Positions 53,753 to 61,087 of a stretch of DNA of 64,000 nucleotides are shown here, in pieces. The notes below the pieces were generated by a model. It ran no database searches. It worked only from the letters and a program-made list of their open reading frames with translations, and had not been told where the DNA came from. Origin of the DNA: Fibrivirga algicola (GTDB taxonomy: Bacteria; Bacteroidota; Bacteroidia; Cytophagales; Spirosomataceae); assembly GCF_011742925.1 (NCBI RefSeq), contig NZ_WAEL01000010.1:218880-282879 (forward strand), written 5' to 3'. How positions within the stretch are numbered: the stretch's first letter is position 1; the number at the start of each line of letters is the position of its first letter. The translations under genes were made by a program, and so were the position numbers.

Positions 53753-53792
53753 GTATGAATTGTAAAGTTTACTTGACAATATGAAAAGTTTG

Positions 53793-53821
53793 TTTGATAC
53801 TTATGCTGTCAACTAAACTTG
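53793..53821 (+). promoter_or_regulatory. Candidate Bacteroidota promoter of the membrane/XRE module
   Basis: TTTG at 53793-53796 and TAAACTTG at 53814-53821 (one mismatch to TANNTTTG) are 17 bp apart, close to the 19-bp optimum. The predicted start would fall at or just before ATG 53830, giving a near-leaderless message. Confidence 0.4.
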
Positions 53822-53829
53822 TCATACGC

Positions 53830-54291
53830 ATGTACTCGTCCCTGCTTTTGCCTAATCGATTTCAGCTTATTGGCTGGTTCATCTTTATTGCTGCTTTAGC
53901 GCTTAGCTTACTTGTTAATGTCTACGGGTACTCTGTTGATTGGCTAACAATTACAGTTCCTGTGCATTCGCTGACTGCCGGATACAGACAGTTTCACACA
54001 AACGATCTGAATCTGACCGACACGCTCCTTATTGTGGGTTTAATTGGAGGCATGGGGCTTGTTGCCTTCTCTCGTGAGTCGGTTGAGGATGAGATGATTG
54101 CTCAATTAAGATTGAAGGCGCTTCAATGGAGTTTGCTGGTCAACTATGTTCTGCTGATTGGTGCCACGTTGCTGATTTATGGATTTAGCTATTATTCAGT
54201 GTTGGTATACAATCTATTTACGCCGTTGCTGATATTCATTTTGCGCTTCAGGTGGCTTCTTTATCGCAATAACCAACTGATGGCGGCATGA
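53830..54291 (+). CDS. Four-helix membrane protein paired with an XRE regulator
   Basis: A 153-aa integral membrane protein starting at ATG 53830 (MYSSLLLPNRFQLIGWF); earlier in-frame starts are a TTG and an internal ATG that would not precede the helix as neatly. Four hydrophobic stretches are visible (IGWFIFIAALALSLLVNVYG, TLLIVGLIGGMGLVAF, LLVNYVLLIGATLLIYG, VLVYNLFTPLLIFIL). The stop overlaps the next gene's start by 4 bp (ATGA). Small membrane protein plus HTH pairs of this kind are found in many bacteria; the function is unknown. Base composition looks more AT-rich than neighbours. Confidence 0.75.
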   Translation: MYSSLLLPNRFQLIGWFIFIAALALSLLVNVYGYSVDWLTITVPVHSLTAGYRQFHTNDLNLTDTLLIVGLIGGMGLVAFSRESVEDEMIAQLRLKALQWSLLVNYVLLIGATLLIYGFSYYSVLVYNLFTPLLIFILRFRWLLYRNNQLMAA

Positions 54292-54488
54292 AGAATAAAC
54301 TGAAAGTTGCCAGGGCCGAGGCCAATCTGTCGCAGGGCGATTTGGCCGAGCGTATCGGCGTCAGTCGGCAAACGATCAATTCCATTGAAACCGGTAGGTA
54401 CGTTCCCTCAACGGTGCTGGCGCTTAAATTGGCCGCCGTATTCGCTAGGCCAGTCGAAGCCTTATTCAGCCTTGACGAAACTGATTGA
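54288..54488 (+). CDS. Small XRE-family helix-turn-helix regulator (YozG-like)
   Basis: A 66-aa Cro/CI-type protein made only of the HTH domain: MKNKLKVARAEANLSQGDLA, then the recognition helix region GVSRQTINSIETGRYVPS and LALKLAAVFARPVEALFSLDE. It resembles YozG-type regulators that are translationally coupled to a membrane protein, as here (ATGA overlap). It probably controls its own operon. It lacks a sensory domain, so signalling may pass through the membrane partner. Confidence 0.88.
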   Translation: MKNKLKVARAEANLSQGDLAERIGVSRQTINSIETGRYVPSTVLALKLAAVFARPVEALFSLDETD

Positions 54489-54672
54489 CAATACCCTTAC
54501 GGGCCAAATTTGTATCCTATTCCCTGACTTATGCGCTGTTCATTGCAGGAAGAGATGCCCGGCTGAATTACGGGAGTTAGCTTATGTTACGATAAGGTTA
54601 TGCCAACAAAGCAGCCTAACCGTTGTTATTTCGCCTGATAAACTTGTAGTTTAGGCAAAAATCCACTGCCTC

Positions 54673-55221
54673 TTGACGCACTTTCAATTAAACACCTGCC
54701 TGCTTCGCCCCTGGCGTGAGGGTGATGAAGAAGCCTTGTCGCGACATGCCAGCAACCGAAACATTTGGAACTGGGTACGTGATTTTTTCCCCTATCCCTA
54801 CAGCATACGTGATGCATCGGCTTGGGTACGGTCTAACCGGGCCACTCAATTGCCTAATAATCTGGCTATTGAGGTAGATGGTGAAGCCGTTGGTAACATC
54901 GGTTTTACCGTTCGTGATGATATTTACCGCTTCAACGCGGAGATAGGCTACTGGCTGTCTGAAGCATACTGGGGAAAAGGAATAATCTCGGAAGTGATGC
55001 CCGTTCTGGTCGATTATATTTTCAAGAACTCGCAGGTTAATCGCATCTACGCCTGCGTGTTAGAGGGTAACGTAGGGTCGATGCGGGTGCTGGAGCGTGC
55101 CCACTTCCGGCATGAGGCAATTCACCGGAAAGCGGCGGTGAAAAATAACAATTTCCTTGACGAACATATTTATGCGATGTTGCGCGAAGAGTACCGAGCG
55201 CGCAAAAACCAACTTTCATAA
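54673..55221 (+). CDS. GNAT family N-acetyltransferase (RimJ/RimL-like)
   Basis: A 182-aa acetyl-CoA-dependent acetyltransferase. The N-terminal LRPWREGDEEALSRHASNRNIWNW, the middle AEIGYWLSEAYWGKGIISEVMPVLVDYIF (acetyl-CoA loop, Q/R-x-x-G-x-G/A-like GKGI) and RIYACVLEGNVGSMRVLERAHFRHEAI (N-x-x-S) are classic RimJ/RimL features. The only available start in frame is TTG 54673; a TAG lies 21 bp upstream, so the gene has either a rare start or an undetected frameshift. It may acetylate protein N-termini or a small substrate. Confidence 0.85.
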   Translation: MTHFQLNTCLLRPWREGDEEALSRHASNRNIWNWVRDFFPYPYSIRDASAWVRSNRATQLPNNLAIEVDGEAVGNIGFTVRDDIYRFNAEIGYWLSEAYWGKGIISEVMPVLVDYIFKNSQVNRIYACVLEGNVGSMRVLERAHFRHEAIHRKAAVKNNNFLDEHIYAMLREEYRARKNQLS

Positions 55222-55266
55222 ACGCCCCGTTTGTGGTTTCTTTGCGGGATTATTAGCCCCTTTTGC

Positions 55267-55983
55267 ATGTCGAAAATCATCATTGCCGTAGACGGATATT
55301 CGAGCTGCGGGAAGAGCACCACGGCCAAAGCTGTTGCCGCCCGAATGGGTTACGCCTACATCGACACCGGGGCCATGTACCGGGCGGTGAGTTTGTACTT
55401 TCACCAGAACCGCGTTACCTACACCAATCCGAAGGAGGTGGCCGAGGCGCTCGAAAAACTGCACGTATCGTTCAATTTCAACGAAAAGACGGGTAGAAAC
55501 GAAACGTGTCTGAACGGCCTCAACGTGGAGGAAGAAATCAGGAAAATGTACATTTCCAATATGGTGAGCGAGGTGAGCACCATCGTGGAAGTGCGGCGGG
55601 CTATGGTAGCCCAGCAGCAGCGGATGGGTCGTAAACGTGGTGTGGTTATGGACGGCCGCGACATTGGAACAAAGGTATTTCCGGATGCCGAGGTGAAGGT
55701 ATTTATGACCGCCGACACGTTTATTCGCGCTAAACGGAGGCAGGTAGAGCTGCTTGAAAAAGGCGAAATGGTCAACCTCGACGATATCGTTCGCAACCTC
55801 GAAAAACGCGATCATATCGATAGTACACGGTCAGAAAGCCCTTTATCGCAAGCATCCGATGCGGTTTTGCTGGATACGTCGTTCATGATGATCGACGAGC
55901 AGGTTGAGTGGGTGATCGAACTGGCTGATCGTCGCATTGCTGAACTGCACAGGCAAGGCCATTTTGGTCGGGTCAACCCATGA
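55267..55983 (+). CDS. cmk: Cytidylate kinase
   Basis: Phosphorylates CMP and dCMP with ATP. From ATG 55267 (MSKIIIAVDG) it is 238 aa; the frame upstream has no good start. The P-loop is GYSSCGKST (10-18). IDTGAMYRAVSLY, RGVVMDGRDIGTKVFPDAEVKVFMTA and KRDHIDSTRSESPLSQASDA are the CMP-kinase hallmarks. The lid and NMP-bind regions are intact. It overlaps the next gene by 4 bp (ATGA), so translation is coupled. Confidence 0.96.
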   Translation: MSKIIIAVDGYSSCGKSTTAKAVAARMGYAYIDTGAMYRAVSLYFHQNRVTYTNPKEVAEALEKLHVSFNFNEKTGRNETCLNGLNVEEEIRKMYISNMVSEVSTIVEVRRAMVAQQQRMGRKRGVVMDGRDIGTKVFPDAEVKVFMTADTFIRAKRRQVELLEKGEMVNLDDIVRNLEKRDHIDSTRSESPLSQASDAVLLDTSFMMIDEQVEWVIELADRRIAELHRQGHFGRVNP

Positions 55984-57047
55984 GCCTGGCTGGGAAAGGA
56001 GCTGACGTACTGATTGTTGGGCAGGGCGTAGCCGGTTCGGTGCTGGCCCTGACCTTACAGCAACGAGGACTGTCGGTGCATGTTGTTTCGGCACCTGACC
56101 GGCCGTCTGCCTCGCTGGTGGCGGCAGGAATTGTTAATCCGCTTACGGGGCGCAAACTGGTGAAAACCTGGGAAGCTGATCGGCTGTTTCCGTACCTGCA
56201 TCGGTTTTATAGCGACCTGTCCCGGCAACTCAACACGCCTTTTTTTACGCCGCTTGATGTGTACCGACCCTACCGTGACGAGAAGGAGCGGAGGCTTTAC
56301 CAAACTATCGCCGCTGACCCTGAGTTGCTGCCTTATTTCAAGTCAGAGGTTGATGAGTCGGCCTATTCGACGGTAATCAATAATCCCTTCGGTGGTATCC
56401 AGGTAACGCAGGCGGGTTGGGTAGATCTGCCCGCTTTCGTAGCTGCTGTTCGTGCTTACTATATTGATAAAGCATGTTTTAGTACCGGTCACGTCCGTGT
56501 CGAAGATCTGACCATACAGCCCGACTCGGTTACGTACCTGGGCAATATATATCGCCATGTAATCTTCTGCGAGGGGCCGCACGGTCAGGAAAATAGCCTG
56601 TTTGGGGCGCTACCCTACAACATGGTAAAAGGCGAGATTCTGACTGCCAGCGTAGCCGACTACCCCCTCACGAACATTGTCAACCAAGGTATTTTCGTTA
56701 TGCCCTTATCGTCCACGCGCATCCGGATTGGTGCTACCTATTCGTGGCATGAACTGGACTGGAAAACAACCGACGCGGGCCGGTCGTTCTTAGAAACAAA
56801 GGCACGTGCGTTACTCAAGATCCCCTTTACCGTTATTGATCAGCAGGCAGGAATCCGACCGTCAGTGACGGATCGTCGGCCGCTGGTAGGATGGCATCAA
56901 ACGTACCCAGCTATCGGTATATTTGGTGGTATGGGCACGAAAGGCGTCTCGCTGGCACCCTATCTTGCCCATGATTTTGCCGATCAGTTACTGTTGGGTA
57001 AAGAAATCAATCCGGCCGTGAATATTAGCCGTTTTCATTCGTTATAA
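55980..57047 (+). CDS. FAD-dependent oxidoreductase (DAO family)
   Basis: A 355-aa flavoprotein of the D-amino-acid oxidase fold. The dinucleotide motif VLIVGQGVAGSVLAL has G14, G16 and G19. ASLVAAGIVNPLTGRKLVKTW is the second strand-turn region. QAGIRPSVTDRRPLVGWH and GIFGGMGTKGVSLAPYLA near the end close the FAD site. It is co-translated with cmk. Substrate unknown; no tRNA-modifying (MnmC) partner is fused. Confidence 0.87.
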   Translation: MSLAGKGADVLIVGQGVAGSVLALTLQQRGLSVHVVSAPDRPSASLVAAGIVNPLTGRKLVKTWEADRLFPYLHRFYSDLSRQLNTPFFTPLDVYRPYRDEKERRLYQTIAADPELLPYFKSEVDESAYSTVINNPFGGIQVTQAGWVDLPAFVAAVRAYYIDKACFSTGHVRVEDLTIQPDSVTYLGNIYRHVIFCEGPHGQENSLFGALPYNMVKGEILTASVADYPLTNIVNQGIFVMPLSSTRIRIGATYSWHELDWKTTDAGRSFLETKARALLKIPFTVIDQQAGIRPSVTDRRPLVGWHQTYPAIGIFGGMGTKGVSLAPYLAHDFADQLLLGKEINPAVNISRFHSL

Positions 57048-57080
57048 AGTGCAGTTTGTTTGACTTGTTCTCTACTCAAG

Positions 57081-60000
57081 ATGCTTATGCGTCAGTTGTA
57101 TATCCTTTCATTACTGTGTCTAGGGCTGGGTACGTCGGCTATGGCTCAGAACTACCCGTCGCTCGAACAGTTTGGCAAGAACCGGATTCAATACCGGACC
57201 TTCGAGTGGAAAACCGTGCGCACGTCTAACTTCGAGATCTACTTCTACGAAGACGGGGAGCAACTAGCTAATCTGGCCGCGCAATACGCCGAATCAGACT
57301 TCGACCGCATTACGGAGTTGTTGGGCTATACGCCTTACAACCGAATCAAGATTTTCCTGTACAACTCGCCGCAGGAACTAGCCCAAAGCAATATTGGAGT
57401 CACTACGCTCGGTGAATTAACCCGCCGTGAGCTGGACTTGTCGAAGTCGCGGGTAGAACTGGCTTTTTCCGGCGATCAGGTCAGCTTCCGTAAAGAACTG
57501 CTGCGCAACGTAACCATGCTCTTTGTATACGACATGCTCTATGGCGGTAGCCTGAAAGATGCCCTGCAAAGTTCGTTGCTACTGACCCTGCCCGACTGGT
57601 TCATGCCTGGCATGGCAGCCTACGTGGCCGAGGGATGGAGCCCCGAGTTAGACGATTACATGCGCGACGCCTCTATCAATGATCCTATCCGTAAGCCGTC
57701 TACCCTGAGTGGTATTGACGCTGAGCGGGTAGGGCAGTCGATTTGGAATTATATCGGGCAGAAATATGGGCGCGATAATATTTCCAATATCCTGAATCTG
57801 ACCAGGATTATCCGAAACGAGCAGAACAGCATTCAAAGTACGCTCGGTATTTCCTATAACAAATTCCTGCGCGATTGGCGCGACTACTACGCGGGACAGG
57901 CCGCCCCATTTGCAAGCGCGTTTAAAAACAAGACCGACGATTTTCGAATCAGTCTGTCAAGTTCTAAAACGCCCGTTCAGTTAAATAGCTTAAAGCTCAG
58001 TCCCGATAAAGCACTCCTTGCTTATACTACCGTACGTGATGGTAAGTACAATGTAGAAGTGGTGAATACGGCTACCCGGAAGAAGTATAGCCTGATGTCG
58101 GGCGGGTATCGGCTCGACGGGTTGGCGTACAAACCCAACATGCCGTTGGTGACCTGGCAACGTGATAACAGGCTCGTTGTTTTGCTTGAAGAAAAGGGGC
58201 GCCCGTTCCTATATATATACAGTGATCTGGAAAAGCGTCCTAAACGTGTATTGCGTCAGGCTATCAGCGGGCTGGCACAGGTGACAAGCATGGATGCGTC
58301 GGCCGATGGAGGGAGTCTGGTGCTTAGTGCTGTACGGAAAGGACAAAACGACCTGTTCCTCTATAGCCTGAACCGGAACAACTACCAGCAACTGACCAAT
58401 GATTTGTATGACGACCTGCAACCTCGGTTTGTTGGGCGCTCGGGGCGGCAGATTGTGTTTTCCTCGAACCGATTACAAGACACGCTGAACGTTGACAAGG
58501 GGTCGTACAAGTCGGTCCGTGATCAGTTCAGCATCTACACTATTGAGGGCAGCGCCCGGGTCGCTTCTGTTCGCCGCCTTACTGATTCAACGTACCGGGC
58601 CCTGGCGCCAGTTAGCGCCAGCGATAATGTTTTTTACTATGTCGGTGAACAAACGGGCATTCGAAATCTGTATAAGCGGCAGATTGAAGAGCAGACCGAA
58701 ACGGCTGTAACGGCGCTACCAACCGGCATCATGCAATACGATTACCTGCCTGCGAACGGTGGGTTTGCGTACAGCAGCATACAGGATGGCACGTTATATA
58801 TCGGATTCCGGTCGAAACTGCCGGAGTCAGAAACCCCATTGCCCATTACCCAGCGGGCGGTTAGTATCGGACTGAGAGCGGCCGCTAAACCTGCACCCAA
58901 GCCAACCGTAACCACTGATAGTGCCTTGGCCGGGCGCGACACAACCACGAAGTCTGCACCTGCTTCAGTAACAGTAGCACCTCCTGCGCCCCGCATGGCA
59001 CTGCTTCCGGGCGAGGTAGACACCGACCAGTATGAGTTCGATCCCGATGTGTTGAAAGCGGCGGAGTATCGGCAGCGTCGGGCAGCGGCAACGGCTGCAC
59101 AGGCGACCATTCCGGGTCTGAATACGCCCTTGCTCCGCAATCGTCGTCGTGAAAATGTAACCGTGCGGGGGCCATTTCCATACAGGGGGCTGTTTGTGAT
59201 GAACGACGCAAGCTCAGCCTGGCGCATCGACCCGATCCGGGGCTTTGGGTACGTTCAAAACATAGCCCTGAATGATTTACTGGAAAACCACATTGTGAAA
59301 GCGGGTTTGTTTATTACAACAAACTTGAAGAACAGCGACATGTGGGCTGAATACCAAAACCTGAAGTATCGGGTTGATTACGGTGTGCGGGTCGACCGGC
59401 AAACGCTCTTCTTAGATGCCGGTGAGTTCAGCCAGCGGTTCCGGTTCAATAAGGTGGCTTTGACAGCATCTTATCCAATTTCGGTAAATACCAGGTTCTC
59501 AGTAGCGCCTTTCTACGTATTGACCCGCCAGATCGATCTCTCGTTTCAGGGGCAGGGCCAGCCAGATGCTGTGTCGGATTACGCTGGAGCCCGGGCCGAG
59601 GTCGTATTCGATAACACGAAAGTAAACGGGATGAACATGATCGAGGGCACTCGTTTAAAAGTGCGTTACGAGAATTATACCGGTCTGCGGGGCGTTGGTG
59701 AGTCGTTTAACCGACTGACGGCTGATGTGCGCCACTACCAGCATATTCACCGCGATCTGGTGCTGGCTCTTCGCCTCTCATACGGGCAATCGGGCGGTGC
59801 TGCGGCTAAGCAGAGTGCTGTGGGCGGGATGGAAAACTGGATCAATAACCAGAAAGAGAACGCTGCCACAAACCCGCTGGTGATCAACGAAATACGAAAT
59901 AACATTCGTGACCTTTTCTTCCTCGACTTTGCTGCGCCGCTACGGGGCTTCCGCCAGGGCAAATTGGTAGGCACCAGCCACCTGTTATTCAATGCTGAAT

Positions 60001-60341
60001 TGCGCTTCCCACTGATCCGCTATCTGTACCGGGGCAACATCACATCTAACTTCCTGCGTAACCTGCAGTTTGTTGGTTTCACGGATGTTGGTACTGCCTG
60101 GAACGGTACGAGTGGGCCTTTCAGTCGGGAAAACAGTTTGAATACAGAGCGCTTTGGCGGTGCGCCAACTCCATTCCGCGTTACGCTCACCAACTTTAAA
60201 AATCCATTCCTGATAGGCTATGGTGTTGGTGCTCGGACTATGCTGCTAGGTTATTACGTAAAGTTTGATTACGCCTGGGGCATTGAAAACAAGCTCACGA
60301 ACAAGCCAATAGCGTATGTCACGTTAGGGTACGATTTCTAA
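57081..60341 (+). CDS. TolB-like beta-propeller protein with outer-membrane barrel
   Basis: A 1086-aa exported protein. ATG 57081 or 57087 (MRQLYILSLLCLGLGTSAMAQ) gives the signal peptide; the TTG at 57060 is rejected. Residues about 25-280 resemble a gluzincin-type peptidase-MA domain, but the expected HExxH helix reads DWFMPGMAAYVAEGW, so it is probably non-catalytic. Residues about 290-590 are TolB-like WD40 blades (for example RISLSSSKTPVQLNSLKLSPDKALLAYT, GGSLVLSAVRKGQNDLFLYSL). After a Pro/Thr/Ala-rich linker, a C-terminal beta barrel (about 690-1086) ends KPIAYVTLGYDF, the terminal Phe typical of outer membrane proteins. Followed by a terminator. Confidence 0.85.
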   Translation: MLMRQLYILSLLCLGLGTSAMAQNYPSLEQFGKNRIQYRTFEWKTVRTSNFEIYFYEDGEQLANLAAQYAESDFDRITELLGYTPYNRIKIFLYNSPQELAQSNIGVTTLGELTRRELDLSKSRVELAFSGDQVSFRKELLRNVTMLFVYDMLYGGSLKDALQSSLLLTLPDWFMPGMAAYVAEGWSPELDDYMRDASINDPIRKPSTLSGIDAERVGQSIWNYIGQKYGRDNISNILNLTRIIRNEQNSIQSTLGISYNKFLRDWRDYYAGQAAPFASAFKNKTDDFRISLSSSKTPVQLNSLKLSPDKALLAYTTVRDGKYNVEVVNTATRKKYSLMSGGYRLDGLAYKPNMPLVTWQRDNRLVVLLEEKGRPFLYIYSDLEKRPKRVLRQAISGLAQVTSMDASADGGSLVLSAVRKGQNDLFLYSLNRNNYQQLTNDLYDDLQPRFVGRSGRQIVFSSNRLQDTLNVDKGSYKSVRDQFSIYTIEGSARVASVRRLTDSTYRALAPVSASDNVFYYVGEQTGIRNLYKRQIEEQTETAVTALPTGIMQYDYLPANGGFAYSSIQDGTLYIGFRSKLPESETPLPITQRAVSIGLRAAAKPAPKPTVTTDSALAGRDTTTKSAPASVTVAPPAPRMALLPGEVDTDQYEFDPDVLKAAEYRQRRAAATAAQATIPGLNTPLLRNRRRENVTVRGPFPYRGLFVMNDASSAWRIDPIRGFGYVQNIALNDLLENHIVKAGLFITTNLKNSDMWAEYQNLKYRVDYGVRVDRQTLFLDAGEFSQRFRFNKVALTASYPISVNTRFSVAPFYVLTRQIDLSFQGQGQPDAVSDYAGARAEVVFDNTKVNGMNMIEGTRLKVRYENYTGLRGVGESFNRLTADVRHYQHIHRDLVLALRLSYGQSGGAAAKQSAVGGMENWINNQKENAATNPLVINEIRNNIRDLFFLDFAAPLRGFRQGKLVGTSHLLFNAELRFPLIRYLYRGNITSNFLRNLQFVGFTDVGTAWNGTSGPFSRENSLNTERFGGAPTPFRVTLTNFKNPFLIGYGVGARTMLLGYYVKFDYAWGIENKLTNKPIAYVTLGYDF

Positions 60342-60367
60342 AATTCATTCACTTACTGTTAATTTTT

Positions 60368-60393
60368 AACCCTGCCAAGGCAGGGTTTTTTTT
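60368..60393 (+). terminator. Intrinsic terminator after the TolB-like gene
   Basis: AACCCTGCC (60368-60376), loop AA, GGCAGGGTT (60379-60387) continuing into a run of eight Ts (60386-60393). It ends the cmk-DAO-TolB-like unit. Confidence 0.95.
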
Positions 60394-60441
60394 ATGTCGT
60401 CGCGTAGTAGCGCCTGAGTGCTATTGCCTAAGTGAGCCCCT

Positions 60442-60458
60442 CTTTGGCATAGTTTTAG
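60442..60458 (+). repeat. Direct repeat CTTTGGCATAGTTTTAG, copy A
   Basis: Identical to 60603-60619. In this copy the following bases make TTGGCATAGTTTTAGCT, in which GG and GC are 12 bp apart, the spacing of a sigma-54 (-24/-12) promoter. The -12 half is only a partial match. Confidence 0.45.
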
Positions 60459-60602
60459 CTAACCGTGCCGTCAGTCCCTTTCTCTCATTTGGACTTAAGT
60501 AAATAGTAGATACACTTAGCCAAATGTTGATTCCCCCCTCATAATCCAGAGTCACTTGGCTCTTAGGTTCGGTATACGGGTATTTGCCAGATGTGGCATA
60601 TG

Positions 60603-60619
60603 CTTTGGCATAGTTTTAG
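60603..60619 (+). repeat. Direct repeat CTTTGGCATAGTTTTAG, copy B
   Basis: Second exact copy, 161 bp after the first. Here the bases following TAG are ATG rather than CT, so the GC of a -12 element is missing. The repeat may instead be a regulator-binding site. Confidence 0.45.
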
Positions 60620-60926
60620 ATGAATTATGAGCGTACCATAGCCTACTTTCTGTTCAGCACTGTGTTCGCGTCAAAGTCGCGGGCGTCAGGTCTGAATTGA
60701 CTGTATACTTATAGGCTGCTGGAACCCCCAAAATCGCTTCTAATTCCATCGCAGATGATTGTGACGTCTACACTGAATACTGTCCTTATCAAGGCCGCTT
60801 CAGCTCTGAATACACTTCGAAATACACGGATTCAATCGGCGTTCAAAGGCCAATTGCTTCACTTTTTTGAACGACTGATCCTCCAGTTGAGCTGCCTGCT
60901 TTCTGCGAAGAGCTTTTCATTACAGT

Positions 60927-61070
60927 TCAGACAGCTAAATGCAACTCATCAACCTGGCGGGCTTTCAGCTCATCCAGCAACGGGTAATCGGCCTGATAGG
61001 CCTCCTCGGTGGACAGAACCACCTGACTTTCGATCCAGACAGATACAGTTTGGCCACCTATCCAGCATAC
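60927..61070 (-). pseudogene. Possible C-terminal gene remnant
   Basis: A 48-codon minus-strand stretch, closed by TGA at 60927-60929 and by an in-frame TAG upstream (61071-61073), has protein-like composition (VSVWIESQVVLSTEEAYQAD, then LLDELKARQVDELHLAV). It has no start codon or leader. I do not recognise the family. It may be chance. Confidence 0.25.
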
Positions 61071-61087
61071 CTATTCTCCCGCTTGCA

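Larger units (their letters stand above)
60394..61087. other. 694-bp gene-free region upstream of the repeat surface protein
   Basis: No convincing protein gene on either strand. It contains a 17-bp direct repeat CTTTGGCATAGTTTTAG at 60442-60458 and 60603-60619, an inverted TTGCCA/TGGCA pair just before the second copy, and a possible decayed coding fragment on the minus strand (60927-61070, 48 codons; includes STEEAYQADYPLLDELKAR). The plus strand has a 50-codon frame at 60939-61091 opposite it. The unusually long leader suggests complex regulation of the downstream surface protein. Confidence 0.6.

Noticed and set aside
55216..55815. 199-codon minus-strand frame opposite cmk
   Set aside because: Antisense to a complete cytidylate kinase; composition unlike a real protein.
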